DNA from: Bacillota bacterium
Lineage (GTDB): Bacteria; Bacillota; Clostridia; Acetivibrionales; DSM-1351
Length of the DNA stretch: 64,000 bases
Direction: 5' to 3'
Assembly (NCBI GenBank): GCA_023439045.1
Contig: JAEXOY010000037.1
Span: forward strand, 1-64,000
In this document: piece after piece, positions 55,502-64,000 of the stretch
Layout: each line of letters opens with the position of its first letter
Numbering within the stretch: position 1 is the stretch's first letter
Notes under the pieces: generated by a model
The model's input: only the letters and a program-made list of their open reading frames with translations
What the model was told of the DNA's origin: nothing
The model's database searches: none
Program-made: the position numbers and the translations under genes

Positions 55502-55540
55502 AGCACTTCCTCCTGTTTAAGATATATGTTTTAAATATAT

Positions 55541-55599
55541 ATGCTTTTATTATATACCTTTTATTATATATCCTTTTATTATATATCCTTTTATTATAT
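55541..55599. repeat. four tandem 14-15-base AT-rich repeats before mraY
   Basis: Units of the type ATCCTTTTATTATAT at 55541-55555, 55556-55569, 55570-55584 and 55585-55599. They lie between murF and the mraY start. On the minus strand they begin just after the murF stop. They probably arose by slippage; no function is seen. Confidence 0.85.
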
Positions 55600-55606
55600 T
55601 TGCTTT

Positions 55607-56989
55607 CTAAATATATTCCTTCATGATACCATCTATAATGGTTTCCATTTTCATGCCTCTTGAACCCTTAACCAGGACATAGTTTCCCGGTCTCAGTATT
55701 GTGAGAACATACCTCAAGGCGTCCTCGTTATTCTCAAAGCTCTCAAGTTTTATATGCTTGTTGCCCAATGTAGAAACTGCTTCACAGATACTTCTAGAAT
55801 TAGGCCCTACAGTAACTATACTATCAATATTGAGCTCCGCTGCAAATTCACCCACACAGTAATGCATTTCCTTTGATAATTCTCCCATTTCCAGCATATC
55901 ACCTAGTACTGCTATAGACCCGCTACCCTTTGAAAGCTCTTCTAGTACTGAAAGGGAAGCCTTCATTGATTGAGGGCTGGCATTGTAGGTATCATTTATT
56001 ATCTTTATATCTTTATGAGATATTATATTCTGACGCATATTTCCTGGAACATAGTCCGCAACACCCTCTATAGCTATCTCAAGGGGAATTTCAAGCTCTA
56101 TACCAGCAGCTATTGCCGCAAGGGCATTATAAACATTGTGTATCCCTGGAACAGGCACTCTGACTGGATATGAGCTACCCTGATACACAATATCAAAGCT
56201 GCAACCACATTCCCCGTACGAAGTATACTTCTGAGCTCTGATGCTATTTTCCTCATTCATACCATAATAAACACACCGTACACCAAGCTTGCCCTTAAGT
56301 CCTAATAGCATTGGGTCATCCCCATTAAGTATAAGTAGTCCCCCATCTTTCAGCCCTTCGATTATCTCTAACTTGGCCTTTAGGATTCCCTCTTGCGAGC
56401 CTAACTTCTCAATATGAGAAACCCCAATATTAGTAATGATAGCAATATCGGGTTTAGCTATAGACGTAAGTCTACTTATCTCTCCAAAACCACTCATACC
56501 CATTTCTAAAACAGCTGCCTCATGGTTATCGTCCAAGTTAAACACAGTAAGTGGTAAGCCTATCTCATTATTAAAATTCCCCTGTGTCTTGAGGACCTCG
56601 AACTGCTTAGAAAGAACACACGAAACCATATCCTTTGTACTCGTTTTTCCGACACTCCCTGTTATGCCCACTACAGGAATGCAAAACTTAGCAAGGTGCC
56701 ATTTAGCCAAATCACGCAGCGCTTTGGCTGTATCACTTACAAGTATCATAGTACAGCCCTGCATTTCAAAAACAGCCTTCGATGCTAGACACACCTTAGC
56801 ACCCTTAATTACACATTGTTCAATATAATCATGTCCGTCAAACTTTTCACCTATTAACGGTATAAAGAGATTGCCCTCTAAGACCTTTCTCGAATCTGTG
56901 GTAATACCAGAAAATACAGCATCTCCACTTCCATAGAGCAACTCTCCATCAACAGCCTTTATCAACTCTTTGCAAGACATTGAAATCAT
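55607..56989 (-). CDS. murF: UDP-N-acetylmuramoyl-tripeptide-D-alanyl-D-alanine ligase MurF
   Basis: 460 residues. It adds D-Ala-D-Ala to the UDP-MurNAc-tripeptide. Mur ligase three-domain fold: N-terminal UMP-binding domain ('GITTDSRKVLEGNLFIPL'), central ATPase with 'GITGSVGKTSTKDM' and 'TNIGVSHIEKLGS', and C-terminal 'NDTYNASPQSMKASL' segment that is specific to MurF. AAGGGATGA lies before ATG 56989; the third-codon ATG (56980) is a fair alternative. murE ends 17 bases upstream. Confidence 0.95.
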   Translation of the reverse strand: MISMSCKELIKAVDGELLYGSGDAVFSGITTDSRKVLEGNLFIPLIGEKFDGHDYIEQCVIKGAKVCLASKAVFEMQGCTMILVSDTAKALRDLAKWHLAKFCIPVVGITGSVGKTSTKDMVSCVLSKQFEVLKTQGNFNNEIGLPLTVFNLDDNHEAAVLEMGMSGFGEISRLTSIAKPDIAIITNIGVSHIEKLGSQEGILKAKLEIIEGLKDGGLLILNGDDPMLLGLKGKLGVRCVYYGMNEENSIRAQKYTSYGECGCSFDIVYQGSSYPVRVPVPGIHNVYNALAAIAAGIELEIPLEIAIEGVADYVPGNMRQNIISHKDIKIINDTYNASPQSMKASLSVLEELSKGSGSIAVLGDMLEMGELSKEMHYCVGEFAAELNIDSIVTVGPNSRSICEAVSTLGNKHIKLESFENNEDALRYVLTILRPGNYVLVKGSRGMKMETIIDGIMKEYI

Positions 56990-57006
56990 AAAAATTCATC
57001 CCTTCA

Positions 57007-58464
57007 TTAGCCTTCATTAAGTTCTAATAGTAATTCTACCACTACTTCACGCTCATCAAAATGAATAGTCTTATCTGCAAACTGCTGATAGGTTTCGTGC
57101 CCTTTACCTGCTAATATAATAACGTCTCCCTCTTGAGCATTTTCAAGGGCATATTTTATAGCTTGCCTTCTGTCTGTAATCTTAATATATTTCCCATTTG
57201 TCTTTTTTGTGCCTTCCTCAATATCATCAATAATGATATCAGGTTCTTCAGTACGGGGATTATCGGATGTGATAATAGTAAAATCAGCAAGATTGCCTGA
57301 AATCTCACCCATAGCTGGCCTCTTGCCTCTGTCACGGTCTCCTCCGCACCCAAACAAGCTGACTACCCTGCCTTTTGCAAATTCTTTTGCCGTGGTAAGA
57401 ACCTGCTTTAGACTATCCGGTGTATGTGCATAATCAATAAGAACGGTGTAATTTCCTGTTACAGGAACTGATTCCATTCTTCCCGGAACACTGACATTAC
57501 TCAATCCTTTCTTAACACTATCTAGAGAAATGCCCAACACGCAGCACGCTGAAATAGCTGCTAAGGCATTATATACATTAAATTCACCCTGTAGGTTTGT
57601 GGTAATGGTATCACAACCCCATGGTGAGATCAGTTTGAATGTTGTATGAGAGGTTTGTTTGTCAATATCTACCGCTCTGATATCGGCATCTTCTGATAAA
57701 CCGTATGTCAGTACATCACAGGTTGCAACATCCTTTATTTTACGTCCTTCTGGGCTGTCAATATTGGTTATAGCCTTTTTGCACATCTTAAAAAGCTTAG
57801 CTTTTGCGTTAAAATAATCCTCCAGAGTTGCATGCTCTTTCGGACCTATATGATCTCTTGAAAAGTTAGTAAATACTCCAATATCAAAATCACATTGAGC
57901 CACTCTATGCAGCTCTAGTCCCTGTGATGAAACTTCCATTACTACGCTGTCAACATTCTTTTCCACCATTTCGCCAAAAAGATTTTGTAAATCCAGTGAT
58001 TCAGGAGTAGTACGTGCGGCATAAAGAACTTCGTCACCAATGAGGTTTGCAACGGTACCAACAAGTCCTATTTTGTGCTGTTCAGCCTCTAATATAGCTT
58101 TAACCATGTAGGTAGTTGTTGTCTTACCTTTTGTACCCGTTATACCTATTAAATTAAATTTCCTGGAAGGATGGTCATTAAACGCATCTGCTACAAATGC
58201 CAGGCCATATCTCGTATTTTCAACCTTGATTGTGGTAATCCCCTCAGGAACCTCAACATCTTTTTGCACCAAAAAAGCCCTTGTACCATTTTCAATTGCA
58301 TCTGCTATATACTTGTGTCCATCGACAATAGTGCCCTCTATACAAACAAAAAGTGATCCTGCCCTAGTTTTGCGAGAGTCATATGCTATGTTATCTATAT
58401 CTATCTCCAATGTTCCATTAACCTTTTGAGCGTTTAATCCTTCTATTAGCTTACTCAATAACAA
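57007..58464 (-). CDS. murE: UDP-MurNAc-L-Ala-D-Glu:meso-diaminopimelate ligase MurE
   Basis: About 485 residues. MurE adds the third amino acid of the stem peptide. Walker A 'GITGTKGKTTTTYMV', catalytic 'NFSRDHIGPKEHATLEDYF' and 'DNPRTEEP' (DNPR), which binds meso-diaminopimelate and so indicates a DAP-type wall. The longest frame begins at TTG 58479, which lies in the ribosome binding site. TTG 58464, six bases after GGAGGTG, gives the expected N-terminus (M-L-L-S-K-L-I-E-G). A TTG start is therefore inferred. Confidence 0.93.
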   Translation of the reverse strand: MLLSKLIEGLNAQKVNGTLEIDIDNIAYDSRKTRAGSLFVCIEGTIVDGHKYIADAIENGTRAFLVQKDVEVPEGITTIKVENTRYGLAFVADAFNDHPSRKFNLIGITGTKGKTTTTYMVKAILEAEQHKIGLVGTVANLIGDEVLYAARTTPESLDLQNLFGEMVEKNVDSVVMEVSSQGLELHRVAQCDFDIGVFTNFSRDHIGPKEHATLEDYFNAKAKLFKMCKKAITNIDSPEGRKIKDVATCDVLTYGLSEDADIRAVDIDKQTSHTTFKLISPWGCDTITTNLQGEFNVYNALAAISACCVLGISLDSVKKGLSNVSVPGRMESVPVTGNYTVLIDYAHTPDSLKQVLTTAKEFAKGRVVSLFGCGGDRDRGKRPAMGEISGNLADFTIITSDNPRTEEPDIIIDDIEEGTKKTNGKYIKITDRRQAIKYALENAQEGDVIILAGKGHETYQQFADKTIHFDEREVVVELLLELNEG

Positions 58465-58489
58465 AATAAACACCTCCAAAAAATTTCAT

Positions 58490-58519
58490 AAATGGCTACC
58501 CTTTTTAGGATAGCCATTT
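58490..58519 (-). promoter_or_regulatory. hairpin between the PBP and murE genes
   Basis: AAATGGCTA and TAGCCATTT pair with an inner CCT/AGG and a short loop. On the minus strand a T-run (about eight bases later) and then the murE ribosome binding site follow. It could be a partial terminator that lowers murE relative to the upstream genes. Confidence 0.6.
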
Positions 58520-58598
58520 ACTTTTTTATATCTATTACCATTTGTTATTATACAATCATTTAAAACACAACTCAATACACACCAACAATTTCCCAGCA

Positions 58599-60809
58599 CT
58601 ATTCTAGAGGTGCATAATCGGTTACCTCGTTTCTGAACTGCACTTCAACAATATCGCCTTTATTTATAATCTTTCCTGGCGAAACACTCTGAGATATAGC
58701 TGTACCTGAACCTGTTACCTTTATATTTATACCGGCATTTCTAAATGCAAGCGTTGCTTCATAAATAGTTTTGTTACTTACATTTGGTACCGTAGTTGTT
58801 ACCTCCTCCTTTGGCTTATACGTATAGAGTATTACAATTGAATTTTCCTGCAACAAGGCGGTGGTCTTAGGTGTCTGTTCTTGCACAATAGCAGTCATAT
58901 CCTTGTTATCTCCCTCAATTCTATAATCAAGGTTATTACTCTTGAGTAGCTGAATTGCTTCTTCAAGCGTCTTACCCTTTACATCGGGTACCTGCACCTC
59001 TTTTAGAAGTAGTTTTTTATCTTCATCGCTATATTCTTTTTCTACCCCAAGATAATTCAGCACATCTTCTACAAGCTTACCTGCAACAGGTGCTGCTCTC
59101 ATACCACCTGTCGGATTATAAACATCGGGATAATCCAATACAATGAGTGCACATATAACAGGATTATCAGCAGGAGCAAATGCTGAGAAAGAAATAATAT
59201 ATCTTTTATTAGTTCCGTCCTTTAGCACTTTCTGACTTTCAAGCGTTTCGGACGTACCTGTTTTTCCTCCTATTTTATAACCAGGCACTTTGGCATTTTT
59301 ACCTGTTCCAACAGATACAACCCCCTCAAGGATAGACTTGAGTGTGTCAGAGGTTTGTTTTGAAATAGGGCTTCTGATAACCTCAGGCTCATATTTCTTT
59401 ACAACATTACCATCTGCATCTATAACCTCTTTTACAACATGAGGTTTAATAAGCTGTCCTCCGTTAGCTATAGCACCATATGCTTGTATCAGCTGTATAG
59501 GAGTAATCTGAAAACGCTGCCCGAATGAAGCTGTTGCCATATTTACCTCTGTAGGATTAGCGTGCCATATGCTGCTGGCTTCACCAGGTAAATCAATACC
59601 TGTTTTGTCATAAAAGCCAAAGGCCTTTACATAACTGTAGAACTTATCTATCCCCAAACTCTGTGCCAACCTAACAAACACAGGGTTACATGAATTATAT
59701 ACACCCTCTCTGAAGGTCTCATGCAAATGGGCATTTGGCTTCCAACAGTTAATATCCCAACCCCCAACCTTGACTGTAGCATCGGTAACCTGCGTATCGG
59801 GAGTAATTAATCCTTCCTCTAGACCAGCAGCCGAAGTTATTGCCTTGAAAGTAGAACCAGGCTCATAGGTGTCCACGATGGCCTTGTTTCGCCAAACAGT
59901 TTCCTGCAGGTATTTAACATCTGCTACCGAAGTACCTGTCCACGTTGAAGCATCCTTTCCTTCTGGTACAGCTCTTGGATTGTTGAGATCAAAATCGGGT
60001 TTTGAAGCCATAGCCAAAATTTCACCATTTCTAGGGTCCATTACTATTGCAGTAGCACCATTTATAACATTATTTTCAACAATAGCCTTATCCAATGCCT
60101 TTTCAGCAAAGTATTGTATGGTCTCATCTAAGGTCAGTACTACATCATAGCCGTCTTGCGCCTCGATATATTTTTCTTCTCCCATATTGAGTTCCATACC
60201 ACTTGCATCAACTTCACTCAGTATCTTTCCAGGAACACCCTTAAGATACTTTTCCATCATCTTCTCAACACCGTCTAATCCATCATTATCTACGTTGGTA
60301 AAGCCAATAACATGGGAAGCCAGGTTACTATTTGGATAGTACCTTTTGGTATCCTCATCAATATATATACCGTCATACTTATTATCCAGCTTCCACTGTC
60401 TTACCTTGTCACCAACAGCTTTTTCCACCTTACGCTTTATCAATTCATAGCGGCTGTTCTTGGTAAGTTTTTGCTTTATATCTTCTTCGTTCATGTCCAA
60501 CATTTGGGCAAGCTCTTGCGACATTTTAGTTGTATCATAATTAAGCTTTTTAATTACCTGTGGACTCACAGAAATTGTTTCCACCGAAGCAGACATCGCT
60601 AAAACCTGCATGTTACGATCATAGATAGTTCCCCTTTTGGGGCTAATCTCCCTATCAATATTACGTTGCTCATAAGCCTTTTGTTGATACTCGTCACCCT
60701 TAGCAATCTGTATATATCCAATTCTTACAATCAGAGCGATTGATAAAACCGTAAAAGCGATAAGCACAAACAGAAGTCTCTTTTTTATCATTAAGCTCGG
60801 ACTAGCCAC
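58599..60809 (-). CDS. spoVD: class B penicillin-binding protein with two PASTA domains (PbpB/SpoVD type)
   Basis: 736 residues. A membrane helix (about 10-30) is followed by a dimerisation domain, the transpeptidase domain with 'EPGSTFKAIT' (SxxK), 'YNSCNP' (SxN) and 'GGKTGTSE' (KTG), and two PASTA repeats (about 615-735). Bacillus SpoVD has one PASTA and PBP2B two; this single protein may serve both. The start is GTG 60809, after GGGGGAGAAAATT. It lies where pbpB and spoVD lie in Bacillus, between ftsL and murE. FtsW-type polymerase at 53.2-54.4 kb is its likely partner. Confidence 0.93.
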   Translation of the reverse strand: MASPSLMIKKRLLFVLIAFTVLSIALIVRIGYIQIAKGDEYQQKAYEQRNIDREISPKRGTIYDRNMQVLAMSASVETISVSPQVIKKLNYDTTKMSQELAQMLDMNEEDIKQKLTKNSRYELIKRKVEKAVGDKVRQWKLDNKYDGIYIDEDTKRYYPNSNLASHVIGFTNVDNDGLDGVEKMMEKYLKGVPGKILSEVDASGMELNMGEEKYIEAQDGYDVVLTLDETIQYFAEKALDKAIVENNVINGATAIVMDPRNGEILAMASKPDFDLNNPRAVPEGKDASTWTGTSVADVKYLQETVWRNKAIVDTYEPGSTFKAITSAAGLEEGLITPDTQVTDATVKVGGWDINCWKPNAHLHETFREGVYNSCNPVFVRLAQSLGIDKFYSYVKAFGFYDKTGIDLPGEASSIWHANPTEVNMATASFGQRFQITPIQLIQAYGAIANGGQLIKPHVVKEVIDADGNVVKKYEPEVIRSPISKQTSDTLKSILEGVVSVGTGKNAKVPGYKIGGKTGTSETLESQKVLKDGTNKRYIISFSAFAPADNPVICALIVLDYPDVYNPTGGMRAAPVAGKLVEDVLNYLGVEKEYSDEDKKLLLKEVQVPDVKGKTLEEAIQLLKSNNLDYRIEGDNKDMTAIVQEQTPKTTALLQENSIVILYTYKPKEEVTTTVPNVSNKTIYEATLAFRNAGINIKVTGSGTAISQSVSPGKIINKGDIVEVQFRNEVTDYAPLE

Positions 60810-60942
60810 AATTTTCTCCCCCTAGTTGTATGTTCTCTTTAAATAATATTGTTGAATGAATGAATATATTATTAATAAATAAAAAAACTACAGACTTAAT
60901 AATATCTATAAATCCATAGTCTAAATAATATTCCTGTTTTAT

Positions 60943-61428
60943 CTATTGGTTAAACATGCTTAACACTTTGTTATAAGCATCCTTAACAGTACTTTCAAGT
61001 TTTTGAAGAGTTGTCTCTTCCTTGTTTGCCAAAATTATCTTATCAGTCCTAGGAACATTTATATAAACTATTTGGCTTTTTTCAGGTTTATGCATATTTA
61101 ATTCATTTTCTGCTATATTTCTGATGTTGGTTAAATCCATCGCAGCAAGTATATCCAACTTTAATCTGGCATTTTCATTGACAAGTTGTTCATATTGCTT
61201 TTCTAGCTTACTGTTATCATAATTCATCTGACTGATTTGTGCAAACTTAAACATAGTTGCTGCACACAATCCAAAGATTAAAAAAATGGATAGAATAATT
61301 CTCATCTTAATTTTTTTTCTATTTCTAGCTATTTTCTTTGATTTAAGAACTTTATTTTCTTCATAAGGGTCGTAGTTTAGTTGTTCTGCAACCGACCCAT
61401 GAACATACTTACGAGCTGCATCTGCCAC
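60943..61428 (-). CDS. ftsL: FtsL-like septum protein
   Basis: About 161 residues. A basic N-terminus (about 1-40) is followed by one transmembrane helix (about 43-62) and a short coiled coil ('LEKQYEQLVNENARLKLDI'), then 'NIAENELNMHKPEKSQIVYINVP', the end of the FtsL/DivIC fold. The coordinates use GTG 61428, six bases after AGGGGTG; a GTG at 61437 overlaps that site. It stabilises the septal PBP-FtsW complex. Position between rsmH and pbpB is standard. The C-terminus after 'INVP' is longer than usual. Confidence 0.88.
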   Translation of the reverse strand: MADAARKYVHGSVAEQLNYDPYEENKVLKSKKIARNRKKIKMRIILSIFLIFGLCAATMFKFAQISQMNYDNSKLEKQYEQLVNENARLKLDILAAMDLTNIRNIAENELNMHKPEKSQIVYINVPRTDKIILANKEETTLQKLESTVKDAYNKVLSMFNQ

Positions 61429-61793
61429 TTTTTTCACCCCTGTCAGTTTGATAGAATTATTGGGAACCAGTATTGCTACTGATTCCCTACCAATTTAAAA
61501 AGGTTTATCTTTTGTATTAAATTCTTTTCATTTGTAAAATCACGTTTGCAGTTCTACCTTTGGTATTTCTCTTTTGTACTTCTTTTGTAAATTAAATCTT
61601 CTTTAGTTAGTTAAATTCTTTAGTTTATACTTTTTGTAATCTTTAGTGTTTTGTAACCTTTTCTTTAGTTTTTTTAGTCTTTTCTTAGTTTTTTCTTCAG
61701 TTTTTTATTATCTTGTCATTTGTGTTTTTAATAAGTCGCTTGCCTCTTTAGTATTTTTTCCGCTTGTCTAGCTTCTTTAATCAATTGTATTTT
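61429..61793. other. long T-rich (minus-strand A-rich) spacer between rsmH and ftsL
   Basis: About 365 bases with no gene. The plus strand has many short units such as TTCTTTAGTT, TTTTGTAA and TTTTCTTAG; the minus strand (mRNA sense) is A- and G-rich. No hairpin or promoter consensus stands out. It is unusual for a normally packed cluster and is discussed as a finding. Confidence 0.6.
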
Positions 61794-62735
61794 TTAAATC
61801 TTTTGTAGCACCCTCAATTTTGCGCTCCTTGCTCTCGGATTATCTGAAAGCTCTTGCTCGGAGGCCACTATTGGTTTTCTATTTACAAGTACTGCCGTTG
61901 GTTCTTTGCCACACACACACTTAGGAAATGCAGGTGGACATGTACAGGGATTTACCTGTTTGTTGAACTGCTGTTTAACTATTCTATCTTCAAGTGAATG
62001 AAAAGTAATAATACACAACCTCCCCCCACTATTTAACATATCAACACAATCTTGTATTGTTTTCTCCAGTATTCCCAATTCATTGTTTACTTCTATTCTG
62101 ATGGCCTGAAATGTCCTTTTGGCAGGGTGTGGGCCATCTCTTCTTGCGGCAGCCGGAACTGCTCTTTTAATAATATCTACAAGCTGATAAGTGGTATCTA
62201 TACTCGCTTCTTTTCTTGACTCTACGATAAATTTTGCAATCCTTGAAGCCCACTTATCTTCACCGTAATCCCGTATTATTCTGTATAATTCACTTTCCTC
62301 GTAGTTATTTACTATATCAAACGCCGAAAAATCAGCGGTTTGGTCCATTCTCATATCAAGAGGTGCGTCATGCTGATAGCTGAAACCTCTAGATCCTTCG
62401 TCTAGCTGGTGGGATGAAACGCCCAAGTCAAGGAGTATTCCATCAACCTTTATTACTTCCAATGACTCACATGCTCTTTTTATATTTTTAAAATTAGTAT
62501 TAATAATTTTAAATTTAGCTTCTGATGTAATACTTGAAAGCCTATCATTTGAGGTCTTAACTGCAAACTGATCCTGGTCAAGACCAATAAGTAAACCGTC
62601 CGTACCCAATCTTTTATATATTTGTGATGAATGCCCGGCTCCACCTATCGTACCATCAACATAAACCCCATTAGATTTAATACTTAGGCCTTCTATACAT
62701 TCATTCAGTAATACCGATTTGTGTTCAAACTCCAT
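61794..62735 (-). CDS. rsmH: 16S rRNA (C1402-N4) methyltransferase RsmH
   Basis: 313 residues. It methylates N4 of C1402 in the ribosomal P site. The Rossmann motif '[13 protein letters not shown]' binds SAM. '[12 protein letters not shown]', '[16 protein letters not shown]', '[19 protein letters not shown]' and '[12 protein letters not shown]' are diagnostic for the family. GAGGTATTAA precedes ATG. It is the second gene of the cluster, 12 bases after mraZ. mraW is the older name. Confidence 0.96.
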   Translation of the reverse strand: MEFEHKSVLLNECIEGLSIKSNGVYVDGTIGGAGHSSQIYKRLGTDGLLIGLDQDQFAVKTSNDRLSSITSEAKFKIINTNFKNIKRACESLEVIKVDGILLDLGVSSHQLDEGSRGFSYQHDAPLDMRMDQTADFSAFDIVNNYEESELYRIIRDYGEDKWASRIAKFIVESRKEASIDTTYQLVDIIKRAVPAAARRDGPHPAKRTFQAIRIEVNNELGILEKTIQDCVDMLNSGGRLCIITFHSLEDRIVKQQFNKQVNPCTCPPAFPKCVCGKEPTAVLVNRKPIVASEQELSDNPRARSAKLRVLQKI

Positions 62736-62747
62736 TTAATACCTCAT

Positions 62748-63179
62748 TTATATTCCTAGCATAGCCATCTTTTCTGCAATCTTGTCAGCGCTCATGCTAT
62801 CATCATTGCTATACACTTCCCAATTTGTCTTGTTCCAGATTTCAACCCTGGAAGACACACCAATTATAAATATATCCTTTTCAAGAGAAGCATATTCACG
62901 CAAATTCTGAGGAATAAGTATTCTTCCCTGCTTATCTAACTCACATTCGGTTGCACCAGAGAAGAAAAAACGAATAAAAGCACGAACATCTTTATCAGTA
63001 AATGGCAAAGTTTTGAGCTTGTTTTCAAGGCTTGTCCATTCATCCATTGAATAAGCAAACAAACAGCTATCAAGTCCCTTTGTAACAATGAACTTTTCAC
63101 CTAAACCCTCTCTGAACTTCGAGGGGACTATTACTCTTCCTTTAGGGTCAACTGTATGCTGGTATTCACCATAGAACAA
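62748..63179 (-). CDS. mraZ: transcriptional regulator MraZ
   Basis: 143 residues. It contains two AbrB-like swapped-hairpin repeats, each with '[14 protein letters not shown]' and '[14 protein letters not shown]', forming a ring-shaped DNA-binding protein. It regulates its own operon. The start is probably TTG 63179 after AAGGGGTG. The three-repeat operator and promoter upstream, listed separately, are as expected for MraZ autorepression. Confidence 0.95.
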   Translation of the reverse strand: MFYGEYQHTVDPKGRVIVPSKFREGLGEKFIVTKGLDSCLFAYSMDEWTSLENKLKTLPFTDKDVRAFIRFFFSGATECELDKQGRILIPQNLREYASLEKDIFIIGVSSRVEIWNKTNWEVYSNDDSMSADKIAEKMAMLGI

Positions 63180-63206
63180 ATTTTACACCCCTTACTTAGA
63201 ACTTCT

Positions 63207-63236
63207 ACTCCACTTTACACCACTTCGTACCACTCT
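63207..63236 (-). promoter_or_regulatory. MraZ operator: three 10-base repeats
   Basis: On the minus strand three consecutive decamers are AGAGTGGTAC, GAAGTGGTGT and AAAGTGGAGT (63227-63236, 63217-63226, 63207-63216). The shared RAGTGG core at exact 10-base spacing places it on one DNA face and matches known MraZ boxes. It starts right after the -10 box, so bound MraZ would block initiation. Confidence 0.9.
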
Positions 63237-63242
63237 ATGTCT

Positions 63243-63271
63243 ATTTTATTGTAAAACTATTGAATTTGCAA
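63243..63271 (-). promoter_or_regulatory. sigma-A type promoter of the mraZ cluster
   Basis: TTGCAA (63266-63271), 17 bases, then TAAAAT (63243-63248) on the minus strand. It drives mraZ and probably rsmH. Confidence 0.75.
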
Positions 63272-63290
63272 TATATTTTTAGAAATAAAA

Positions 63291-63320
63291 AAAAGACAGG
63301 GTATAAATCCCTGCCTTTTA
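63291..63320 (-). terminator. intrinsic terminator of the rodA-type gene
   Basis: AAAGACAGGG and CCCTGCCTTT pair with one mismatch and a seven-base loop. The minus-strand side has a run of eight Ts. It lies about 50 bases past the stop of the rodA-type gene and before the mraZ promoter. Confidence 0.9.
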
Positions 63321-63370
63321 GGACCTCCGCACTATATAAATTGTTGCAATCTACCTCTCTTTAGAACATG

Positions 63371-64000
63371 CTATTGAGAGGAATTAAAGATTCCCTTCTT
63401 TCGCCGCAGGGAAATGCTCATTACTAGCCCTAATGCCATAAAGCATGACATCAAAGCAGTTCCGCCCTGACTAACAAATGGTAATGGAATTCCTGTTACG
63501 GGCAATAGTCCTATACTCATTCCTATATTCTCAATAAAATGGAAGGCATACAACCCAGTTACACCTATTGCAATAAAAGACCCATATGTGTCGCTGGAAG
63601 TTCTGGCTATATGAATACACTTTAAAAGAATAAACATAGCCAGGAATATTACTAGCATACCTCCAATAAAGCCAAGCTCTTCACCAATAACAGAGAAAAT
63701 AAAATCTGATTCATTTACCGGAACATTGCCAGCCTGAGTTTGAATTCCGTTTCCTAAGCCTTGTCCCCACAACTGTCCAGAACCTATAGCAATCTTTGAT
63801 CTTATTACATTATAACCAGAACCAAGAGGGTCACGCTCAGGTGAGAGAAAAGTCAGTATTCTTTCTCTATTATTATCATTTAATACATATACCCAAATAA
63901 ATGGAAGAGATAAAGTAGCCAATCCTCCCATAATAAATAGATACCTATATGGTATACCTACAGCAAAAATAAACAACATAAAAATGAAGCAAAATACAAG
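63371..64000 (-). CDS. rodA: RodA-type SEDS protein, C-terminal part (runs off right edge)
   Basis: About 209 residues are visible and the frame stays open to base 64000, so the N-terminal half is outside. 'SPERDPLGSGYNVIRSKIAIGSGQLWGQGLGNG' and 'PVNESDFIFSVIGEELGFIGG', 'GLLPVTGIPLPFVSQGGTALMS' are typical of RodA and not of FtsW or SpoVE, which have 'PEPYNDYIF' here. RodA polymerises glycan strands for elongation with a class A/B PBP. The region before it, probably minCDE/mreBCD, is not in the window. Confidence 0.9.
   Translation of the reverse strand, partial: LVFCFIFMLFIFAVGIPYRYLFIMGGLATLSLPFIWVYVLNDNNRERILTFLSPERDPLGSGYNVIRSKIAIGSGQLWGQGLGNGIQTQAGNVPVNESDFIFSVIGEELGFIGGMLVIFLAMFILLKCIHIARTSSDTYGSFIAIGVTGLYAFHFIENIGMSIGLLPVTGIPLPFVSQGGTALMSCFMALGLVMSISLRRKKGIFNSSQ

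Noticed and set aside
63371..63979. complete short SEDS protein starting at ATG 63979
   Set aside because: The frame continues open to the window edge and the protein lacks the N-terminal half of RodA, so it is a truncated view.

Overview
The window looks like the chromosome of a low-GC, Gram-positive, spore-forming anaerobe of the Clostridia. Mesophilic plant-fibre degraders such as Ruminiclostridium / Clostridium cellulolyticum are the best guess from gene content. Spore genes (an alpha/beta-type SASP, SpoVR/YhbH/PrkA, a SpoVD-like PBP), AT-rich DNA and strong GGAGG-type ribosome binding sites support this. The species cannot be fixed from sequence reading alone. I see no rRNA, tRNA, CRISPR array, prophage or intact insertion sequence.

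Layout. 1-2.4 kb: a gene running off the left edge, a DUF4097 lipoprotein and a DUF362 protein. 2.4-14.8 kb (all minus strand): the conserved priA-def-fmt-yugP-rsmB-rlmN-stp-pknB-rsgA-rpe-thiN run, which joins replication restart, translation initiation, rRNA modification and the PASTA kinase/phosphatase pair. 14.9-19.9 kb: polyprenyl synthase, Gx-transporter (EetB-like), NusG-domain-II (EetA-like) and ApbE genes, divergent from an NDH-2 fused to a DoxX-like membrane domain. This resembles the flavin-based extracellular electron transfer locus of Listeria but lacks its DHNA prenyltransferase and its flavinylated lipoprotein. 20-36 kb: a tandem-OB SSB-like protein, TM2 protein, YchF, HtpG under a perfect CIRCE element, a BclA-C/TNF-like protein, the PrkA-YhbH-SpoVR trio, a B12-binding radical SAM protein with an in-frame hexapeptide repeat, DacF-like carboxypeptidase and FapA. 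36-48.3 kb: a xylan-oligosaccharide locus (GH3, AraC regulator, polysaccharide deacetylase, LplB/YtcP-type ABC transporter with lipoprotein, MATE transporter, GH10 xylanase), ending with a chemoreceptor. The glycosidases and deacetylase have no signal peptide, so the logic is import first, then cytoplasmic deacetylation and hydrolysis. 48.7-52 kb: a glycosyltransferase, a uracil permease with a PyrR attenuator, and a SASP gene. 52-64 kb (all minus): the division and cell wall cluster mraZ-rsmH-ftsL-spoVD/pbpB-murE-murF-mraY-ftsW/spoVE-murG with a RodA-type gene upstream. murD is missing from its usual place.

Readable regulation: a three-repeat MraZ operator overlapping the start of the mraZ transcript, a PyrR-binding loop plus terminator before uraA, CIRCE before htpG, and several good intrinsic terminators. 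Many start codons were moved from the longest possible reading frame to one with a proper Shine-Dalgarno; several are TTG or GTG.
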